The translations under genes were made by a program, and so were the position numbers. A stretch of DNA of 64,000 nt from Rhodoferax koreense (GTDB lineage Bacteria; Pseudomonadota; Gammaproteobacteria; Burkholderiales; Burkholderiaceae_C): positions 5,084,001 to 5,148,000 of the forward strand of contig NZ_CP019236.1 in assembly GCF_001955695.1 (NCBI RefSeq), written 5' to 3'. The notes below the pieces were generated by a model. That model saw only the letters and a list, made by a program, of their open reading frames with translations, did no database searches and was not told the origin of the DNA. Within the stretch, counting starts at the first letter, position 1. Every line of letters starts with the position of its first letter. Below are positions 50,414-59,221 of this stretch, piece by piece.

Positions 50414-52636
50414 ATGACCCAGACCGTCGTTCCCCTCGATTTCAGCGGCAGCGATGTCGCCAGCCGCCGCGCCGGCGCCGTCGGCGCTTTCCTCAACACC
50501 GCCCACCGACTGCTGCCGGATCCGCGCCATGCCAGCGCCGAACAATTGCGCGCCGTGGCCGATGCGCTCGTGCACCTGGGCCTGCGCACCGACCTGTTCC
50601 CGCCAGCGCATTTCCCGGTCGACGCCGACCATCCCGCCCAGGTCTACCGCCTGGCCGAAGACGTGCACGGCCACTACGCGCTGTACGTGTCGGCCGGCCT
50701 GGCGGGCAAGGCCCAGCCGCCGCACGACCACACCACCTGGGCCATCATCGCGGGCATCAGCGGCAACGAACGCAACGACGTGTATGCCCGACACAAGACC
50801 GACGACCCGGCACGCGACCGCCTGGCGCACCTGCGCACCGTGGACGTGGCGCCCGGCGCGGCGATCACGCTCGGCCCCGACGACGTGCACACCATCGAGC
50901 TCGTGGACGGCCAGGCCGGCCTGCACCTGCATTTCTACGGCCTGGCGCTCGACCGCCTGCTCGAACGCGTGGTGTTCGAGAGCAAGGCTGGCGGCACTTA
51001 CCGCACCTTCTCGCCACCGGCGCTGATCAAACACCCGCTGACCACGCCGCAGGCACTGAAGGCCGCGCTGGCCGATGGCGAGGAGATCGCCGTGCTCGAC
51101 GTGCGCGAAACCGGCGTCTTCACGCACCGCCACATCCTGCTCGTGGCCTCGGCGCCGCTGTGGCGACTCGAGTTGCTGATCGACCGCCTGGTGCCGCGCC
51201 GCAGCACCCGCGTCGTCCTCGTCGATGCCGATGAAGCCCTGGTGCACCAGGCCGCCGCCAAGCTGGTGAAGCTCGGCTGGCACAACGTCTCGGTGCTGGC
51301 CGGCGGCACCGACGCCTGGGCCGCCGCGGGTTACGAAATCTTCAGCGGCAGCAACGTGCCGAGCAAGGCCTTCGGCGAAGTCATCGAGCACGAGAAACAC
51401 ACGCCCTGGATCGACACCGAGGAACTGCAGCAACGCATCGCGCGCGGCGACAACATCGTGGTGGTCGACAGCCGCACGCCGGAGGAGTTCAAGGCCTTCA
51501 GCCTGCCCTTCGCGCACAGCCTGCCCGGCGCCGAGCTGGTCTACCGCATCGGCGAGATCGCGCCGGACCCCGAGACCTTCGTGGTCGTCAACTGCGCCGG
51601 CCGCACGCGCAGCATCGTCGGCGCGCAGACGCTGATCGACGCGGGCATTCCGAACAAAGTGGCCTCGCTGAAGGACGGCACCATGGCCTGGCTGCTGGCC
51701 GGCCGCGAACTGGCTTACGGCCGCAACGCCACATGGCCCGAGCCGACAGCGGCAACCCGCGACGCCGCACGCGCCCGTGCCGCGTCCGTGGCCGCGCGCG
51801 CCGGCGTGCAACGCATCGACGCCGCCACGCTCGCGCGCTTCGAATCCGAAGCCGGGGAGCGCAGCCTGTTCCGCTTCGACGTGCGCACGCGCGAGGAATA
51901 CGAGGCCGGCCACCTGGAAGGCTGGCGCTGGGCGCCAGGCGGCCAGCTGGTGCAGGCCACCGACGAATACGCGGCCACGCGCCGCGCGCGCATCGTGCTG
52001 GCCGACTGGGACGGCGTGCGGGCGCTGACCACCGGCGCCTGGCTCGCCCAGCTCGGCCAGCACGAGGTGTTCGTTTTTTCACCCGCGACCACCAGCGTGC
52101 CGCCCACCCTCGTCACCGGCCCCGAGCCCGTGCGTGTGCTGCAGACGCGCACGCCGGCCGCGGCGATCGCGCCGATCCAGGCGGCCAGCCTGATCGACGC
52201 CGGCCGCGCCGTGGTCTTCGACGTGGACCGTCGCGCCGCCTTCGAGCGCCGCCACATCGCCGGCGCACGTTTCGCCGTGCCCGACCGGCTGCGTGAATTC
52301 ACCGCCGACCTGCCCGCGGGCCAGACCGTGCTGATCACCTCGCCGGATGGTGTGCTGGCCGCCACCGTGGCCGCCGAACTCGCCCACCGCGGCGGACGCG
52401 ACGTGCGCACCATTGTCGGAGGCACGGACGCCTGGGCCGCCGCCGGGCTGCCCACGGCCAGCGGCGCCGAGGGCGTGTTGACCGGCGACGACGACCATTG
52501 GTACAGCCCTTATGCCCACAGCGATCTCGCCTTGCGCGACGCCGGCTTCAAGCAGTACCTCGATTGGGAAATCGGCCTGGTGGCGCAATTGCAACGGGAG
52601 GGCGACGTGGGTATCCGGCTGGTGGCGGCGGCATGA
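50414..52636 (+). CDS. Thiol-dioxygenase-like cupin fused to four rhodanese domains
   Basis: 740 residues from ATG 50414. Residues about 20-195 are a cysteine-dioxygenase-like cupin: PPHDHTTWAIIAGISGNE (His104, His106) and GPDDVHTIEL (His159), which supply the Fe-binding His triad. Four rhodanese folds follow: about 205-310, 332-435, 465-558 and 588-682. Only domain 2 has the catalytic Cys (Cys394 in NCAGRTRS); the loop positions of domains 1, 3 and 4 read VDADEAL, ADWDGVR and TSPDGVL. The C-terminal tail (YLDWEIGLVAQL) recurs in the paralog at 54426. No signal peptide, so cytoplasmic. The likely role is oxidation of a small thiol or persulfide to a sulfinate with sulfur transfer through Cys394. 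The true substrate is unknown. It overlaps the next gene by ATGA. Confidence 0.8.
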   Translation: MTQTVVPLDFSGSDVASRRAGAVGAFLNTAHRLLPDPRHASAEQLRAVADALVHLGLRTDLFPPAHFPVDADHPAQVYRLAEDVHGHYALYVSAGLAGKAQPPHDHTTWAIIAGISGNERNDVYARHKTDDPARDRLAHLRTVDVAPGAAITLGPDDVHTIELVDGQAGLHLHFYGLALDRLLERVVFESKAGGTYRTFSPPALIKHPLTTPQALKAALADGEEIAVLDVRETGVFTHRHILLVASAPLWRLELLIDRLVPRRSTRVVLVDADEALVHQAAAKLVKLGWHNVSVLAGGTDAWAAAGYEIFSGSNVPSKAFGEVIEHEKHTPWIDTEELQQRIARGDNIVVVDSRTPEEFKAFSLPFAHSLPGAELVYRIGEIAPDPETFVVVNCAGRTRSIVGAQTLIDAGIPNKVASLKDGTMAWLLAGRELAYGRNATWPEPTAATRDAARARAASVAARAGVQRIDAATLARFESEAGERSLFRFDVRTREEYEAGHLEGWRWAPGGQLVQATDEYAATRRARIVLADWDGVRALTTGAWLAQLGQHEVFVFSPATTSVPPTLVTGPEPVRVLQTRTPAAAIAPIQAASLIDAGRAVVFDVDRRAAFERRHIAGARFAVPDRLREFTADLPAGQTVLITSPDGVLAATVAAELAHRGGRDVRTIVGGTDAWAAAGLPTASGAEGVLTGDDDHWYSPYAHSDLALRDAGFKQYLDWEIGLVAQLQREGDVGIRLVAAA

Positions 52637-53610
52637 CGCTGCTGCCAAGCCGCCGCCAGGTGCTGGGCCTCGGCACTGCCGTGGCATTTGCCGCCCTCGT
52701 CAACCGCAACGCACTTGCCGCCGACAGCCGCCCGGTACGGCTCGTCCTGCCGCTGTCGCCCGGCGGCGCAATGGACGTGCTCGGCCGCGGGCTGGCGCAG
52801 CAACTCGGGACGCGGCTCGGCGTGAGCTTCATCGTCGAGAACCGCGCCGGGGCCGGCGGCAACATCGCCACCGAATTCGTGGCTGGCGAAAAGCCCGACG
52901 GCAACACCCTGCTGCTCACCGGCAACTCGCTCGTCGCCAACACCACGCTGTATGCGGGCCAGGTGCGCTACGACGCGCTGCGCAGCTTCGCGCCGGTCAC
53001 CATCGTGGCCACCTCGCCGACCGTGATCGTGGTGCGCAACGACCAGCAACTGCCCGACTTGGCCGCGCTGCTGCGACAGGCGAGGACACGCGGCATCTCG
53101 GTCGGCACCTCGGGCCATGGGAATGGCAACCACATCGCGCTGGTGAAGATGCAGGCTGCCGCCGGTGGCGACATGCAGCACATCCCGTACAAGGGCGCGG
53201 GGCCGGCGGTCATCGGCCTGCTCGGTGGCGAGACGGACGCCGCCATCGTGGCCCTGCCGGCGGCCAGCGCCCATCTGCTGTCCGGCAAGCTGCGCGCACT
53301 TGCCGTGGTTGAGGAGCGCCGCAGCGCCACCGCGCCGCAGGTGCCGACCATCGCCGAGGCGGGCCTGCCTGTTCCCATCGACACTGGCTGGTTCGGCCTG
53401 CTGGCACCGGCCGGCACGCCGCCGGCCATCGTCGCCCGATGGCAGAAGGCCACGGCGGAGGCACTGGCCACGCCGTCGTTTCGCGACATGCTGGTCAAGC
53501 AAGGGTTCGACCCCGTGGGCAGCAGCACCCAGGCCTTCGTCGCGCAATTGGAGAGTGACGTGGCGCGCTTCCCGCCGCTGCTCAAAAGCATCGGCGCCCG
53601 GGTGGATTGA
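52633..53610 (+). CDS. Bug/TctC-family solute-binding protein with Tat-like signal
   Basis: 325 residues from ATG 52633 (ATGA overlap). Twin-arginine start LPSRRQVLGLGTAVAFAALVNRNALA. Bug body: VRLVLPLSPGGAMDVLGRGL, VENRAGAGGNIATEFVAGEKPDG, GTSGHGNGNHIALVK, HIPYKGAGPAVIGLLGGE. It sits between the cupin-rhodanese fusion and the hydrolase, so it probably captures the sulfur-containing carboxylate that the operon degrades (inference). Membrane subunits are not encoded here. Confidence 0.9.
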   Translation: MTLLPSRRQVLGLGTAVAFAALVNRNALAADSRPVRLVLPLSPGGAMDVLGRGLAQQLGTRLGVSFIVENRAGAGGNIATEFVAGEKPDGNTLLLTGNSLVANTTLYAGQVRYDALRSFAPVTIVATSPTVIVVRNDQQLPDLAALLRQARTRGISVGTSGHGNGNHIALVKMQAAAGGDMQHIPYKGAGPAVIGLLGGETDAAIVALPAASAHLLSGKLRALAVVEERRSATAPQVPTIAEAGLPVPIDTGWFGLLAPAGTPPAIVARWQKATAEALATPSFRDMLVKQGFDPVGSSTQAFVAQLESDVARFPPLLKSIGARVD

Positions 53611-53647
53611 CCCGGGCACCCCCAACGCATCGACCATCTGACCAACC

Positions 53648-54412
53648 ATGCCCATCGCCGAACTTCGCCACGCCCGCATCCATTACGAGGTCTACGGACC
53701 AGCCAACGGCTTCCCGCTGCTGTTGCTCGCGCCAGGAGGTCTTCGCTCGCATGTGGGCCTGTGGCGCCACACCCATGAAGGCCTGCCACGGCCCTGGCCC
53801 GATCCGACCACCGTGTTCGCGCAGGACTACCGCGTGATCGCGATCGACCAGCGCAACGCCGGCCGCTCCACCGCCGACATCGGCCCGGACGACGGCTGGC
53901 ACACCTATGCCGCCGACCACCTGGGCGTGCTGGATCACCTCGGCATCGACCGCTTCCACGTGCTCGGTGCCTGCATCGGCACTTCGTTCGCGTTGAAGCT
54001 CATCGAACTCGCACCCGAACGCGTGGCCTCGGCCGTACTGCAGCAGCCGATCGGCCTTACCGCGGCCAACGCGCCGCTGCGCCTGGAGTCGTTCGAGGTC
54101 TGGGCACGCGGCCTGCGACAACGCCAGCCCGGCTTGTCCGAAGCTCGCTTGCAAGCCCTGTTCCACCATCTGTTCGGCCAGAGCGACTTCGTGTACTGCG
54201 TGAGCCGCGACTTCGTGCGCCGCACCGGCACGCCGCTGCTGGTCCTGCCCGGCGACGACGTGCACCATCCGGTGGAGATCGCCGAAGAAATTGCGGCGCT
54301 GGCACCGCATGCCGAGGTATTGCCGCACTGGAAGGGTGCTGCGAACCGGCAGGCTTACATCGACGGCATCGGCAGCTTTCTGGCACGGGCCTCCCAACTT
54401 CAACACGCGTGA
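53648..54412 (+). CDS. Alpha/beta hydrolase with Cys nucleophile
   Basis: 254 residues. Fold markers: LLLLAPGGLRSH oxyanion region, IAIDQRNAGRS, nucleophile elbow GACIG (Cys109) and a late acid (LLVLPGDDVHHP). A Cys nucleophile is unusual for this fold; it is found in dienelactone hydrolases and some thioester-acting enzymes. A catalytic His may be His297-equivalent near EVLPHWKG, but this is unclear. It lies 38 nt after the Bug gene and 13 nt before the tetra-rhodanese gene. A thioester or sulfur-lactone hydrolysis is possible. Confidence 0.75.
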   Translation: MPIAELRHARIHYEVYGPANGFPLLLLAPGGLRSHVGLWRHTHEGLPRPWPDPTTVFAQDYRVIAIDQRNAGRSTADIGPDDGWHTYAADHLGVLDHLGIDRFHVLGACIGTSFALKLIELAPERVASAVLQQPIGLTAANAPLRLESFEVWARGLRQRQPGLSEARLQALFHHLFGQSDFVYCVSRDFVRRTGTPLLVLPGDDVHHPVEIAEEIAALAPHAEVLPHWKGAANRQAYIDGIGSFLARASQLQHA

Positions 54413-54425
54413 GAATCGACCCTCC

Positions 54426-56036
54426 ATGGACCGCCATCCCTCCCACCTTGCCGCCACCATCCCAGCCACCACCGTCCGGGAATGGCTGAGCGACGGTGCC
54501 GAAATCGCCCTGCTCGACGTGCGCGAGGCCGGCCAGTTCGGCGAGGGCCATCCTTTCTTCGCCGTGCCGCTGCCCTACAGCCGGCTCGAGATCGACATCG
54601 CCGCGCTGGTGCCCCGCACTGCCACCCGCACCGTGCTGCTCGACGCCGGCAACGGCGTGGCCGAACGGGCTGCGGCAACGCTGGCCGCCCTGGGCTACAG
54701 CCAGGTTTTCGTGCTGGCCGGCGGTGCGCCCGGCTGGGCGGCGGCTGGCTACACCCTGTTCCAGGGCGTGAACCTGCCGAGCAAGACCTTCGGCGAACTG
54801 GTCGAGCATGCCTTTGCCACGCCGCACATCTCGGCGCAGGACCTCCTTGCGCGGCAGCAGGCCGGCGCCCCGCTGGTGCTGCTCGACGGCCGCACCTTCG
54901 AGGAACACCACAAGATGGCGATTCCCGGCGCCACTTCGGTGCCCAACGGCGAACTTGCGTTGCGCTGGCGCGCCCTGGTGCCCGACGCGACGACCGAGAT
55001 CGTGATCCACTGCGCGGGCCGCACGCGCAGCATCATCGGCGCGCAGATCCTGCGCAGCCTCGGCGTTCCCAACCCGGTGCTGGCCCTGGAGAACGGCACC
55101 CAGGGCTGGGCGCTCGCGGGGCTGCAGCTGGAACATGGCAGCACCCGGCGCGACACGGGCCCGGTCGGCGCCGCCGCACAGGACCGCGCCGCCGCAGCCC
55201 GCGTGGCGGCCGAGGCCGGCGTGCCCACGTTGTCCGCGGCCCAGGCGCAGGCCTGGGTCGACGCGCCGGATCGCACCACCTATGTGCTCGACATCCGCAG
55301 CGCCGAGGAGTTCGCGGCCGGTAGCCTGGCCGGTGCACGTCACGCGCCAGGCGGACAGCTGCTGCAGGCCACCGACCAGACCATCGGCGTGCGCCAGAGC
55401 CGGGTGTTGCTGCTCGACGACGAGGCCGTGCGGGCCCCCGTGGTCGCGGCCTGGCTGCACCGGCTCGGCTTCGAGACGGCGGTGGTCGAAGGCGGCATCG
55501 GTGCAGCGCTGCGCCTGTCCGAAGCACCAAGCCACCCGGTTGCCGCGGCCGTGCCCGAGGTCAATCGCGACGCCCTCGCTGCCTGGGTCGCGCGACAGGC
55601 GCCGCTGCTGCTCGACCTGCAGCCGTCCATGGCCTACCGGCGCCAGCATGCGCAAGGCGCAGTGTGGTCCGTGCGCCCGCGCCTCGTGGCCGATGCGCAG
55701 GCGGCCGGCAAGCCGGCCCAGCCGGTGCTGCTGATCGCACCCACGGCGGCCGTCGCCCGCCTGGCCGCCATCGACCTGCATGAAGCCGGCTGGCGCGACG
55801 TGCGCTGGGTGTCACCCTCGACGTGGCTGGCCGCCGGCCTGCCCGTGGTGGCGACACCGGACCTGCCGAGCGATGCCGATGCCATCGACTACCTGTTCTT
55901 CGTGCACGACCGTCACGACGGCAACCTCGATGCGGCACGGCGCTACCTGGCCTGGGAGACCGGGCTGATCGCGCAGTGCGCGCCGGACGAACTGGCCGGT
56001 TTCCGGCTGCCGGCGCCGGATGACCGCGCCGTTTGA
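54426..56036 (+). CDS. Four-domain rhodanese-like protein
   Basis: 536 residues from ATG 54426. Domains about 13-113, 133-237, 258-345 and 375-475, then a tail with ARRYLAWETGLIAQ. The order and boundaries match residues 205-740 of the cupin-rhodanese protein, so the two are paralogs, this one lacking the cupin. Only domain 2 keeps the catalytic Cys (Cys196 in HCAGRTRS). Domain 1 opens IALLDVREAGQFGEGHPFFAVPLPYS. Role: persulfide sulfur transfer, perhaps as partner or alternative to the fusion protein. Cytoplasmic, no signal. Confidence 0.83.
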   Translation: MDRHPSHLAATIPATTVREWLSDGAEIALLDVREAGQFGEGHPFFAVPLPYSRLEIDIAALVPRTATRTVLLDAGNGVAERAAATLAALGYSQVFVLAGGAPGWAAAGYTLFQGVNLPSKTFGELVEHAFATPHISAQDLLARQQAGAPLVLLDGRTFEEHHKMAIPGATSVPNGELALRWRALVPDATTEIVIHCAGRTRSIIGAQILRSLGVPNPVLALENGTQGWALAGLQLEHGSTRRDTGPVGAAAQDRAAAARVAAEAGVPTLSAAQAQAWVDAPDRTTYVLDIRSAEEFAAGSLAGARHAPGGQLLQATDQTIGVRQSRVLLLDDEAVRAPVVAAWLHRLGFETAVVEGGIGAALRLSEAPSHPVAAAVPEVNRDALAAWVARQAPLLLDLQPSMAYRRQHAQGAVWSVRPRLVADAQAAGKPAQPVLLIAPTAAVARLAAIDLHEAGWRDVRWVSPSTWLAAGLPVVATPDLPSDADAIDYLFFVHDRHDGNLDAARRYLAWETGLIAQCAPDELAGFRLPAPDDRAV

Positions 56037-56064
56037 GGCTTCCAACCCCAGACGTGCGAAACCT

Positions 56065-56135
56065 CCGTTCGGGCTGAGCCAGTCGGAGTCATCGGCGGCG
56101 GCAAGCAGGCACTTCAACAAGCTCAGTGCGAACGG
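56065..56135. repeat. Inverted pair of the 24-bp repeat, degenerate
   Basis: A reverse copy (CCGTTCGGGCTGAGCC, then AGTCGGAG) at 56065-56088 and a forward copy (ACTTCAACAAGCTCAGTGCG, then AACGG) at 56111-56135. Both carry substitutions. The surrounding 307-bp gap, 56037-56343, holds nothing else that I can recognise apart from possible regulatory sequence before the diguanylate cyclase. Confidence 0.8.
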
Positions 56136-56343
56136 GCGGGGTTGTCGCGCAATAGGGGAATGTCAATGGCTGGCGGGATGCCGTGGGCAATATTGACCTC
56201 TAACGACGTCCGGCGCGCCCCTGGAAAGGGCCGACAATCGACGGCATCGCCAAATGGGTGCATGCCGTCGTCACCATGATCCGCCAGACCAGAAACCGTC
56301 AACCGCACTCGAAAGAACCCCCAGCCAGTCAGCCTGGTGAAAC

Positions 56344-58089
56344 ATGTCGCTGAGCCGCCTGCTCGGTTGCCTGGCCGCCTTGTTGGTGGTGGCCACCCTG
56401 GCGCTGGTGGGACGGGTGGTCGGCACCGAGTGGTCGTCGCTCGGCGCCTCGAACGCCAGTCTGCAGGCCGTGGACCAATTGCGGCTGGCCTTGGTGGCCG
56501 CCGAGATGATCTCGCGCGAGCGCGGGCCCGCCAATGGCGCGCTCGGGGGGCCTGCAGACGACCCGGCGTTGCGGCAGGCGCTCTCGGCGGCGCGGGCCCG
56601 CACCGACCAGGCGCTGGCGAATCTGCAGGCGGCGCTGCCCGTGGATGCCGGCCCGCCCGCCAGACGCGACGCGGCAGCGCGCGTGGCTGCCGCCGGCACG
56701 GCACTGGCCAGCGCACGCGCCGAGGTGGACCGCATCGTCGCACGGACCAGGGACGAACGCGCGCCGCAGGCCATTCGCGACGCCGTTTATGGCATGGTGG
56801 CCGTGGTACCCCGGCTGTCCGCCGTCACCAGCCTGGCCGCCGCCGAGGCGCAGCAGGCCTATCCCGCGCTGGGCGATACGGTGCAGCTCGCGCGGCTGTG
56901 CAGCGAACTGCGCGAAAACACCGGGCTGCTGGGCTCGCATTTCACCGCCGCGCTCGCACGGCAGCAGCCGTTCTCGCCCCTGGAGCGCCGCCTGATCGAG
57001 CAGACCCGCGGCCGCATCGACGAACTGCGCTTCCTGATGGGCATCCGCCTGGGCGCATCCGGCCAGCCGCAGGCGGTGCAACACGCCTGGCAGACGGTGG
57101 AATTGCGCTATTTCCAGAACATGACGCAATTGCTGGAGCGCGTGATCGCCGCCGGCGAAGGCGATGGGCGCTACGGCCTCGATCCCGCCGGCTTCGCTGC
57201 TTTGTATGTGCCCGAGATGAACACCATCCTCGGTTTGCGCGACGTGCTGCTCGCGCAGGCCAGGGAGGACGCCCAGACCGAACACCGGCGCGCCATGCGG
57301 GTGCTGGTCCTCGTGCTGACCGCATCGGGCGCCTTGCTGGCGGTGCTGGGCTTCGCGCTGCTGGTGGTGCACCGGCGCATCCTGCGCCCCTTGGTGCAGA
57401 CCACCAACGCCCTGCGTGCGCTGGCCGACAGCCGAACCGAAGCGCCGCTGCCGTTGCAGTCGACCCATGAGGAAATGGCGGCGGTGATCGGTGCGGCCCG
57501 CGCGCTGCAGGTCCAGACCCGGCAGCGCGAGGCGCTGGAGCGCGAACGCGACGGCCTGATCGCCCAATTGCGCGAACAGTCGAACACCGACTTCCTCACC
57601 CACCTGCCGAACCGCCGCGCGTTCCTGGCCGCCGCCGAGGGCGTGCTCGCCCAGGCCAAGCGGCTGGGCTTCGACGTGGTGCTGGTCATGCTCGATGTCG
57701 ACAACTTCAAGCAGCTCAACGACACCCTGGGCCACGCCTGCGGCGACCAGGCCCTGATCGCGGTGGCGAATGCCGTGCGGTCCGCGCTGCGGCTGGGCGA
57801 TCTCGCGGCGCGCTTCGGCGGCGAGGAGTTCGTCGTCCTGCTGAGCCATTGCGACAGCGCACAGGGCATGCGCCTGGCCGAGCGCCTGCGCGAGCTGATC
57901 GGCGCCACACCTTTCGACTGCGGCACCGAAGCGCCGGTGCGCGTGACGGCCAGCCTCGGCGTCGCGGCCTCGGACACCCACGGCCCGGCGCTCGATCGGC
58001 TGCTGGCACAGGCCGACACAGCCATGTACCGGGCCAAGCAGGCCGGGCGCAACCAAGTGATCCTGGCCGAGCCTGCCGAAGCGCACTGA
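56344..58089 (+). CDS. Membrane-bound diguanylate cyclase (GGDEF)
   Basis: 581 residues. Two membrane segments (about 4-27 and 320-345) enclose an approximately 290-residue periplasmic helical sensor. A HAMP-like linker (HRRILRPLVQTTNALRAL) follows, then a GGDEF domain with DFLTHLPNRRAF, the signature GGEEF at 492-496 and the inhibitory I-site RLGD at 483-486. It makes cyclic-di-GMP from GTP and is product inhibited. The ligand of the periplasmic sensor is unknown. Monocistronic, flanked by repeats. Confidence 0.9.
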   Translation: MSLSRLLGCLAALLVVATLALVGRVVGTEWSSLGASNASLQAVDQLRLALVAAEMISRERGPANGALGGPADDPALRQALSAARARTDQALANLQAALPVDAGPPARRDAAARVAAAGTALASARAEVDRIVARTRDERAPQAIRDAVYGMVAVVPRLSAVTSLAAAEAQQAYPALGDTVQLARLCSELRENTGLLGSHFTAALARQQPFSPLERRLIEQTRGRIDELRFLMGIRLGASGQPQAVQHAWQTVELRYFQNMTQLLERVIAAGEGDGRYGLDPAGFAALYVPEMNTILGLRDVLLAQAREDAQTEHRRAMRVLVLVLTASGALLAVLGFALLVVHRRILRPLVQTTNALRALADSRTEAPLPLQSTHEEMAAVIGAARALQVQTRQREALERERDGLIAQLREQSNTDFLTHLPNRRAFLAAAEGVLAQAKRLGFDVVLVMLDVDNFKQLNDTLGHACGDQALIAVANAVRSALRLGDLAARFGGEEFVVLLSHCDSAQGMRLAERLRELIGATPFDCGTEAPVRVTASLGVAASDTHGPALDRLLAQADTAMYRAKQAGRNQVILAEPAEAH

Positions 58090-58218
58090 CGGGCAACCGC
58101 GCCGCCTGGGCTGGCCAAGCGGGCCGGCCGCATATCGATATCTGGAAAACTTCGTTGCCTGGGTAGCCGGCCTGGCCAAAGATCGACCCTTCTGCTTTTG
58201 CCAAACGGGTCTGATTCC

Positions 58219-59070
58219 ATGCGCCACCTTTCGCGACGTTCTTCCAACACAATCACCGCCATTTCACTTGCAGCCGGCGTGCTCGCATGGTCCGCCGGTC
58301 TGGCCCATGCCGACGCCACCCTGGACAAGATCAAGCAGCGCGGCAAGGTCAGCATCGGCGTGCTGGTCAACGGCGGGCCGTTCGGCTCGATCGATCCGGC
58401 CACCCAGCAGCTCATCGGCTGGAACCCCGAGCTCGCACGTGCGCTGGCCAAGGGGCTGGGCGTCGAGGCGGACCTGGTGCAGGTGCAGACGCCGAACCGC
58501 GTGCAGTTCCTGCAGGGCGGCAAGGTCGACCTGCTGATCGCCTCGATGGAGTTGAACCCCGACCGCGCCGAGATCCTGGGCTATGCCCCCACACCGTTCT
58601 ACCGCGTGGGCGGCACCGCGGCCGTGCTCAAGACCAGCGGCATCACCAAGTGGGAAGACCTGCGCGGCAAACCGGTCTGCGTGTCGCAGGGCAGCAGCTT
58701 CGCCAAGCCGCTGGCCAGCGACTACGGCGCGGTAGTGCATGGCTACAAGTCGTCCTCCGACTCGCTGCTCGCGCTGCGCGGCGGCAACTGCGTGGCGGCC
58801 GTGCACGACTCGACGCTGATCCACCCGACGCTGCGCAACAACGCCGAATGGACGGCCTACGCCGCGCCGATTCCCACCGAACTGCTGGCCGCACCATCCG
58901 TGGTGTGGACACGCAAGGGCGAGCAGGACACGATCGCCGCCGTCGACAAGGTGATCCAGGACTGGCATCGCACGGGCTGGCTGATCGCCACCGAGAAACG
59001 CCTGGGCATCGAGCCGCCGCAGCCGCTGCTGCCTGAGCTGCAGGCCAAGTACAAGGCCGCGCCGTATTGA
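58219..59070 (+). CDS. Family 3 ABC amino-acid-type binding protein, paralog 1
   Basis: 283 residues from ATG 58219; an upstream in-frame TTG at 58198 is less likely. Signal AISLAAGVLAWSAGLAHA. Family 3 features: TLDKIKQRGKVSIGVLVNGGPFG, NRVQFLQGGKVDLLIASMELNPDRAEILGYAPTPF, ITKWEDLRGKPVCVSQGSSFAKPL. Probably binds an amino acid or related compound for the permeases at 62930-64000. About 30% of the mature sequence forms runs identical to the protein encoded at 59222, so the pair is a tandem duplication, separated by an inverted repeat. Confidence 0.88.
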   Translation: MRHLSRRSSNTITAISLAAGVLAWSAGLAHADATLDKIKQRGKVSIGVLVNGGPFGSIDPATQQLIGWNPELARALAKGLGVEADLVQVQTPNRVQFLQGGKVDLLIASMELNPDRAEILGYAPTPFYRVGGTAAVLKTSGITKWEDLRGKPVCVSQGSSFAKPLASDYGAVVHGYKSSSDSLLALRGGNCVAAVHDSTLIHPTLRNNAEWTAYAAPIPTELLAAPSVVWTRKGEQDTIAAVDKVIQDWHRTGWLIATEKRLGIEPPQPLLPELQAKYKAAPY

Positions 59071-59108
59071 GGCTTCCAGGCTTCCAGGCTTCGAGACACG
59101 CAAGACCT

Positions 59109-59179
59109 CCGTTCGGGCTGAGCCTGTCGAAGCCCTTGGCGACGACAACCAGGCACTTCGACAAGCTCAGTGCGAACGG
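59109..59179. repeat. Inverted pair of the 24-bp repeat
   Basis: A reverse copy 59109-59132 (CCGTTCGGGCTGAGCCTGTC, then GAAG) and a forward copy 59155-59179 (ACTTCGACAAGCTCAGTGCG, then AACGG), in the gap between the two binding-protein genes. The arms can pair into a long hairpin that may protect or terminate the upstream mRNA. Confidence 0.88.
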
Positions 59180-59221
59180 GCAGGGGCGTCCTTATCCGCA
59201 CGGACCTAAGACTTCTTCTTC

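Noticed and set aside
58130..58145. ATATCGATAT palindrome before the first binding-protein gene
   Set aside because: Short AT palindrome without a second copy; likely chance or a simple restriction-type site.
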